Assembly (NCBI GenBank): GCA_944474755.1
Contig: OX104122.1
Coordinates: 14,580,641 to 14,644,640 of the forward strand
Reading direction: 5' to 3'
Length of the DNA stretch: 64,000 bases
Source: Limnoperna fortunei
Lineage: Eukaryota > Mollusca > Bivalvia > Mytilida > Modiolidae
A model generated the notes under the pieces. The model was not told where the DNA came from and did not search any database. It was given only the letters and a program-made list of their open reading frames with translations. Positions 50,901-59,900 of the stretch are shown here, in pieces; the first letter of the stretch is position 1; each line of letters starts with the position of its first letter. The position numbers and the translations under genes are program-made.

Positions 50901-53900
50901 TAATGATTTAATTGACTTTTTTGAGGAATCATGTTACAACCAAGGTACCACGTAGAGACGTCAAAAGGCGTCATTATGGAGTAAAGGGGGAGGAGTCAAA
51001 AGGCATCATTATGGAGGAAAGGGTTAAGGAAAAAGTCTGTAAAACTAAAAATCAAAAATCACTGGGCTTACACTGGTTGTTTACAAATATACAACCATGA
51101 GTGAAGACTTTCTCTAACACAATACCTGATCAATGCTGATGTTTCATGGATTGTTTCATCTTCCTCAACCTCCATGTGTTCATTTACTGTCTCTTGCTCT
51201 CTCCTAGCTGCCTAAACAAGAAACATAATCTTTTCACTACATAATATATTTTAATTTCATAATTAGGTAAAGGTTTTACCTGTGTATACCTGACTTGTCT
51301 AATTACACATAATAAACATACATGAAAAAAACCTACATTCTTTTTACTTTCAGAAGAATTTAAATTATTCTTTATGTTTTTTTAAGTTTCATCAATACAT
51401 ATTAAAGCAACTTGTAAAGATTTACCTCTTCCTCTTCTCTTTTCTTTTCCGCTAGTCTGATTTTTTCATCAATACTTTGTTTTTCTTTATATGCACATTT
51501 GATTTCCTTTTCAATTTTGGAAGTTCCAACCTTCAATTCTGCACTTTGGTTTATTAAGGAAAAGTGTTAACAGAATTTTAAAACTTTAATGAATCTTGAT
51601 ATATAAATCAAAGCAAAAACATTTGCTTCAAAAGTTGCCTGGACATGTGTTTTTTATTGAAAGCCAAGAGCAAATAGAAAAGTTTTCTACTATTATAAGT
51701 ATTCAAATTTGGTTGCTTTCCCACTGCTTTTCACAAAAAGTCGCAAATGTAAAATAAGAGCTGATGTCACAATGTAATTGCCCTTTGATCTTCCTAAACT
51801 TACGATGGCTTTTACACTTACGACTTTTTTGTTTAATTCTTGTATTAACAAACAATATTTCACTTCTAACACTAACCCCAGGGGATGGTCATATACTAAT
51901 AATGAGGGAGTGTGACGGGCCACTATTATAGGAGGGACATATACTAATAATGCAGTGTGGGAAACGATTTTTTTTTCCAGCTCACCATTCTGGCCAGTAC
52001 CAAAACAATAGTACTTGCCAAATTTATGATCTACTAGCCCAAGTTGGCGAGTAGGTTTTCAAAGTTACTCGCCAACATACAATATCAATAAAAATGAAAT
52101 AACATAAACAACCATGTTGACACTGAGAGATAGTTAATTTATTCATACATATTTTCAGCAATCTCCAAAAGAGCCATAACCCTTTTGTAGGCCTGATGAA
52201 CTGCAGTCTCCATTTCATCATCAGTTTTCCACATTTGAGTTTAAATTTTGGCACCAATAGCACTTCTTGCCGTACAAAAATAATTACCACATTTCCGACC
52301 TTGTAACCATTAATGAAATTGGTCTGTTAACTTCATTTCTTTTAATTCCGTGATAATTTTAATTTCTAACATCATATTTCACCTAGGATTAGTGGAAAAT
52401 CTATATATTTTGGTAAAATAAATTGTTTTAGATAAAGAATTTAAAAATAAATTTAGGATTATGGCAATCTGAGATAGGGATCGCTGCACAGTTTTTAGCC
52501 CTACCGGTGTAAAAACCGGAAGTTAAAACAAGTTTATCGTGGTCAAAAATTGTTTTGTTAATAATTAAATTGATGTTAATCACTCTTAAAAACGAAAGAG
52601 AAACATCGCGAATAACATCGTTAACGCTCAGTTATGGTACATTTATCATCAAGTAAGCCTGGATTGCTATATTTTCTTAGAACTCACCAGTTAATTTGAG
52701 CTCGCCAAACTGACGAGTAGCAGTTGATTTGAGCTCGCCAAAAATCTTCTCTACTCGCATTTGGCGAGTTGGCGAGCGGTCGTTTCCCACACTGTAATGA
52801 GGGAGTGTGATGGGCCAGTTATAAGAGGGGCATATAGTAGTAGTTCGGGAGAGACCATCATTATAGAGGGGTGCTACTAAGTATAGGAGGGCCATATAAT
52901 GACTAATAAGGTAGTATAAAAGACCAGCATGGAAGCACTGTACATGGTATTAATTAAAGGATACATTTTTACTATAAATTTGTTCAAGTCTCTAAATTCT
53001 TCATTGCCTTTTAAAGAAACAGAAGATTATAGACCTTTCTTGTAAATATATATTTAAAGGAAACTCAAAGAAATGACAATTTGATTAGTTATCATTAAAT
53101 AAAAAGAAACTTATTTGTTTTTTATGTTTATTTCTATCTTCAAGAGTAGCTTTCATGCTTATTTCGATATTCCAGAGTGGCTTCAGGTTGCAAAATTTCA
53201 TATATAGGGGCAGCCATATTAACAATTTTTACCAGTAAATATGTACATTGTGGAGAAGGAACAAGGTACATTAGATGTGATCTTCCAGTAAAAAACTATA
53301 GATAATCCAGTTTACAGATGTTTTTCTGCCTTAGCTCTTTCAATATACATCTGTAGCAACGTCTTATGACCAGCTAACAACATAAGATAACTCACCTTCA
53401 GAACATGCATTAATTTACAAGTCTAATGGTATTAATAAAAAGTTTTTTTTACAATATTTTAAGCTTGGTTTTTTCATAAGCAGTCCTTTGATGTTTGTAA
53501 ATAGGTTTTTTGTCCTCAAAACAAAGACCAGCTATTGAAGCACCAAAACCAGGACTACCATAAGAACTTAGAAAGGAAGACAAATAAAATTAAAACAATA
53601 AAACTGTTCCAATAGTTTTTATACTTTTTTAAAACTTCTTTCTGGTTGTGTTGTTTATACTTTCCCACATTGGGTGTTGCTTTCAGCATTATTAATATGT
53701 ATACTGTTCTGCTATAATATATTTGTTTTATGATAAAAATAAGTAGAACAAGTGTGGACTGTGAGCACGCTCACAAAGGGATAACCGACAGCGATGAAAA
53801 TTCTTCATGCACATCTACATATGATGTAGTTCCTTCATGTAAAGTTTCATAAAAATCTGTCAAGCGGTTTAGGAGGAGTTGCACTTACGAGGTCCCGCAC

Positions 53901-56900
53901 TGAATACTATATTTAAAAAGTCTAAGTCCAATTATCTCCCCTGAATAATATCCGACAGCGACAAAAATCTTCATGCACATCTACATATGATGTACTTCCT
54001 TCATGTAAAGTTTCATAAAAATCTGTCAAGCGGTTTAGGAGGAGTTGCGCTTACGAGGTCCCGCACTGAATACTATATTTAAAAAGTCTAAGTCCAATTA
54101 TCTCCCCTGAATAACATCCGACAGCAACGAAAATTCTTCATGCACATCTATATATGATGTATTTCCTTCATGTAAAGTTTCATCAAAATCTGTCAAGCGG
54201 TTTAGGAGGAGTTGCGCTTACGAGGTCCCGCATTGAATACTATATTTTTAAAGTCTAAGTCCAATTATCTCCCCTTTTTAAAGTCTAAGTCCAATTATCT
54301 CCCCTGAATAATATCCGACAGCGATGAAAATTCTTCATGCACATCTACATATGATGTACTTCCTTCATGTAAAGTTTCATCAAAATCTGTCATGCGGTTA
54401 AGAAGGAGAAGCGCTTACGAGGGTTGTGGACAGACGGACAGACAGACAGGGTGATTCCTATATACCCCCCCCCAAACTAGTTTGCAGGGGGTATAATAAA
54501 AGAAATAAAAAAGTTGTATATGGGCCAAAAAGACAACAAACTAAAGAGAAATGGCAAAAAAGTTTTTCCATTAATGACAAAAATTACACACTCTACAATT
54601 TTCAAATTAATCTTAAATTTATTTCCCAACTAGTTTCCAGGAACTTTAAGATGATCACAGAACAAAATCAATTCAAATGGCTGAGTGACAGTTTGGATCC
54701 ATACTGATGATAAATGGTAATTGGTGATTAAAATCTCAATTATACTACCAAATTGTCAAAGGCTAAATATTTGCAACTGACATTTGAAGCAATCACAAGA
54801 AGATATCATAGGAATATAGCAATAAAATATTTCAATTATTAACCCTACATGTTGATGTGCAGACATGCAAAAAATGTTGATGTACTCTTTTGGAGGAGGT
54901 AGGGGGTTTTCAAAAAGAGTGCTCTTTGCAAACTTGTGAAAAATTGACAATTATGGATGATCTCTTAAATGAAGTTGTTAAAATGTTCTTGAACTGGTTA
55001 TGAAGACAAGTTTGTTTTAATTTAGAACATATATAATAGGAACAAATTTAGTTTTAAATAAAGGCAGTTCAGGTTCTAAAGTAGACACTGGCGATAATTT
55101 GTTAGTAAAGAGACTTTCCTGAACAAATGGGACATGAGGTATACCAATATGAGCCCTAGTAAATGAAAAACACACTATTAAACTATCGTCAATTCAACAG
55201 TGTTCAAAAAATGATCTTCATATATACAAACTTGTGGCTGCTGTATTATACAGTCTTAAGTAGAAATCCTTAAACTGGAGAGCCCATGTTTCACAAGACG
55301 GGTTTCTTGCTTTGATCGGGAGTTGCCAGAACCTTGTCCTATAATACAACCTTCTGCTTAGCATGAGATGTTGTTATCGATTGACTGTTTCAAATTATTA
55401 TCCTGCAACACTTTTAATTACTTGGCTATCACTGGATAATCTAGTGATGAGATGACAAAATGGCAGGCCTTCATTAGTGCATTTATTACACAGTAATTCA
55501 CAGTAGAAACTTGAAAATAACATAAACATTAAATGACAAATGTGTTTCTTTTCTTTTCAAGAACAACATGTCAAATTTTCATTTTGTAGCCAAGTCCCTT
55601 GAACAAAAGATTTTTTATATTGTTCTTATTCTCTATAAGTACTTCAGTAAGTAAAGTGGAAACTTATCTGCTCTAATTACATATATTTACTTACGTTTAA
55701 TCATCCGTAATATAGCTGAAATATTCCCCGACCGACATTCAATTGAAATCAACTTACTTTTATAATCATCCGTAATATAGCTGAAATATTCCCCGACCGA
55801 CATTCAATTGAAATCATCTTACTTTTATAATCATCCGCAGGGGTTGAAAAATTTTTGGGGCAAGCCTAAACCCTGGGCTTCCTTAACTTTGAACCCCTAA
55901 GCCCCAACATTAATTAACCAAGCCCTAAAAATGATCGGAGCGATGATTTGAAATTGGATTTGTCATGTATCAATTCGTAAATTGTTTGTCCCCCTAGTAA
56001 GGGCATCCTTTCCCTCTGAGAGATGGGGTATTTTCTACAATATTTGCAATACATTTCTTGGCCATTTTCATTGAACTGAACCCAGGGAAACATCCTTTTC
56101 CATTTGTCTCTTTCATATTTATGGTCTTTATTTTGTGGGGATTAGATTCATTATTTGACCCCATTTGGTCCTCCGATGCTTCTGACTTGTCATCCGCTTT
56201 CCTTTTTTTTTCTGTTTTCTAACCATGAAGTTAAAGTTTAACAGCGACATTTCTCAAATTCGTAACCAAAATAAATTGTGGGATATTTTGTACAGGGAAA
56301 GAAAAAAAACTTGATTTGCTATTGATCAACGTTGCTAAAGCGCAGAGAAGATTAAGATCTGTCATAAATAGAAAATCAATATGGATTTGTTTTAGGATCT
56401 TAAAATAGATTTATGAGTATGTATAGGACAATTTTGACGGTATACACTTTAAGAAACATTGAAAATAAAAACATTTTATTTTTTGAAGAAAGATCGAGCC
56501 CGACTGGCTTTTTTCATAGGAAATCGGCAAGCCCGAGGTTTAAGTTTTTTAAGCCCCGGGCGTCGGCTTTAGGAATTTTCAACCCCTGATCCGCAATATA
56601 GCTGAAATATTCCCCGACCAACATTCAATTGAAATCAACTTACTTTTATAATCATCAATCTGTTTCTGTAGTGCCTGGACTTTAAGTTCTGCTGTTTTGA
56701 CTTCATTCTCTAAATTCCTAATACTTTCTTTCTTCTCCTCTAGCTTTATAGCCAATGGAAATGATTTATACTTAGCCTCATAATCCTTCCAAATATTTTG
56801 GTAGTGTTTTATTATATCAGCTCTCTCTTGTCTTAAAAGAAAGCAAATATGAAAACAATATTTACCAACATGCAAACACAAGTATTTATAGTCAAGTTGT

Positions 56901-59900
56901 GTTGTTTTATATCAGCTCTCTTTTTTCTAGAAGAAACAAACATGAAAATGTTAGTTACCAACATCCAAACAGGTCTATATATTGCGACAAGGATAATACC
57001 AAATATTTTTACACATGTCTACAAATTAAGCCCAAAACAATAAGAATATTATTTTAATACTGTCAAATTTTGTGTCTACCTTTAGGCTTAGTCACACCGC
57101 TGAGACACTGTGGCAGCCAATTGCCTGTACAAGGAAAACTCATCAAAATCTGCTATATATGCATACTTGTACACTTTCCATGATTCCTGTTTTTTAATGT
57201 TTATCATTTTTATTAATTTATCAAGTAATAAATGATTATCAGCATTTTAACTAAAATCAGACATTTTTGCATTCTTAAATGTTACACTTTAATTTGTAAC
57301 TTGTGGAGAACTCATGCTTTGGCACTCCCAATAAAAATAAAAGATTATGTTTTCATAGGACACTGATGCCCATGCCCAGAGCAAAATAAAGTGAAATTTA
57401 ATCAGTGTTTACTGTTCTCGGCCAATAAAATTTTCAAATTAAAAATTATTTGGTGAAGGCTTTCCCAAGTTAACATTGAACCCAAATATTTAGGTAATTT
57501 TATCAGTATAAGGGGTCAAAATTCCAAATTTACAACAAAAGTTAAATAAAGTCAAATTTGAACTTGATCTGTGTAAAACTTTACTGATCCTTAACACATT
57601 TCCAAATTTATAATGATCTGGTCAATGCTTTGTTGGGTTATTATGGGGAAACTACAGATTTTGCTATTTTTAGTGTTACAAGGGGAAATAACTCTAAAAT
57701 GATAAAAGTAAAATGTGTCAATTTTGAACTTGTCTGTGTTTAGTGGACCGCAGAACAATTCCATCCTCTCTGGGCTTACTGTACTATGGGTATGCCTTAG
57801 TTATGGGTATTAGATTTCAACTATTAGATGCAACACAGACTTTCCTTAACAGTACAAAAAATATTCAGTTTTCTTTCATTGACCACACAATATTTATTTT
57901 CCTTTCCTTGACCATACACTCTTGTGGGTTTTATATTGTAAATTTACCTTGTTTTATTTCCTTTCTCTATCAAATCTGCCAACGTTTTCTGTAAAGCTGC
58001 TTCATGATCTTTCAAAACAACCAGAGTTTTCTTTAAACTGGTAAAATCAAAATAAAATATGGTGACAATTATATTATTACGCTTATTGAAAACAAGTTAT
58101 AGGAAGGATATTAGAAAATTAGTATAAGAAATATTTACAAACTTCTTACCTAAGACAAAATTACTGCAATTAAATTGTTTTTTAACGAATAGGATCCTTG
58201 AAGTTCACAATAAGTGGCCACAGAAACCCTAATATGTTAGTGTAAGTCTACCTTTCGACATTGTCCCTGTTTAGTATAAACTGTTTATGAGCCCGCTTAG
58301 TATCTTCATCCAACTTAGATATATCTTTTTGTAGTCTCTCAGTCTCAGTCTTTTTAAGGTCTATTTCTTTTTCTAAAGCTTAAAAAAATAAAACAGATGA
58401 TATATCACAGCATCTAGTTTTTAATGGTGGAGAAAGTTCCCAATAACCGTCTACAGGAAGTAAAGATGTTGGTTTGAATTTTTTAACCATATTTAATTCT
58501 GTTTTTGGAAAAAAAAATTGAAATAGTTTTTTTTTTCTTGTAAAAAAAAAATGTCTTTGAATTTGGAAAACAGAAAAAAAATTGATAGGAAATAGTATCA
58601 ATTATTTTTTCAAGGACTAAGTTCAGTTTACACCTAAATTAATGTCATTATAAACAATTTGCTATTAACAATCTACAAAAAAATTTTTTTAATTGTTGGA
58701 GACAAAATGAAAGTTTGATCTTCACTTGGAAACAAATCCTACATTTGAAAACATCTGTAATATACTTCTAATTCTTTACTTTATACATATATATACTTTT
58801 TATACATAAAATCTTAAGTCCCACCACCCACAAAAACAATATGTAATGTGAACCTTTGGACACATAGAACCCTGACTTGTGAGGACGCTGAAATCAACTG
58901 ATCTGCTTTGTACCTTCAATATGTTGGTTCTCCTGTTCAATGCATTTCACATACTGTTGATTTTCAAATTCTAGGTAAAAAGAAAATAATTTAAATTATA
59001 AAAGGTTTAAATGCAGACAAACCATTTATATAATGTAACAAGTTATATATGTTTATATTTAATATTAACCAATCACAGGGCAATTTGTTGGAACGTTTTT
59101 TTTTCTGTTCAAACGAAATAGAAGACAGCAAATACAACAAATCACAATTTGTTGGAAGGTATCTTTTTTTTCTTCACCTTGTATACCTATTTAATACATT
59201 ATTTAACTTGAATATGGAACAAGAAACAGAAAATAGTAAATTTTAAATCTTATTCAAATGTGTGTAGATATAGAGAGAAATTGCATGCTATAATAATAAG
59301 GTCTATGAATAAGTGAAACATTTAATTAAAAATAAAAATAGTATCCTCAAAACAAAAAGAGCAAATTGGAAAAAAACTTTAAATATTCCAATATTCATCT
59401 GCTGTCCAACACTTTCAGATTTTAATACGAGCGAGGATTACACCCTTCCATTAGTCTAAAATATCATTGGCAGGCAGAGTATTCTCTGACCAGGCTGAAG
59501 GCTCAACAATGTCATTGCATTGACTGGCTGTTTAATCTATACCACATTTTGTATTATATGCAGTTAAGGCATAATTACATCTACATGTATTTTGATGTGT
59601 GTTTTACCATAATAACATCTACATGTATTTTGATGTGTGTTTTACCATAATAACATCTACATGTATTTTGATGTGTGTTTTACCATAATTACATCTACAT
59701 GTATTTTGATGTGTGTTTTGCCATAATTACATCTACATGTATTTTGATGTGTGTTTTACCATAATTACATCTACATGTATTTTGATGTGTGTTTTGCCAT
59801 AATTACATCTACATGTATTTTGATGTGTGTTTTACCATAATTACATCTACATGTATTTTGATGTGTGTTTTACCATAATTACATCTACATGTATTTTGAT

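Noticed and set aside
53130..53250. Possible extra exon of the SIX6OS1-like gene (minus, MAAPIYEILQPEATLEYRNK)
   Set aside because: No acceptor/donor pair in the right phase was found, and exons 5 and 6 already join in phase without it.
54426..54707. 93-codon plus-strand frame starting MDRRTDRQGD
   Set aside because: It begins in the pearl-like repeat end (GACAGACGGACAGACAG) and runs into unrelated intron.
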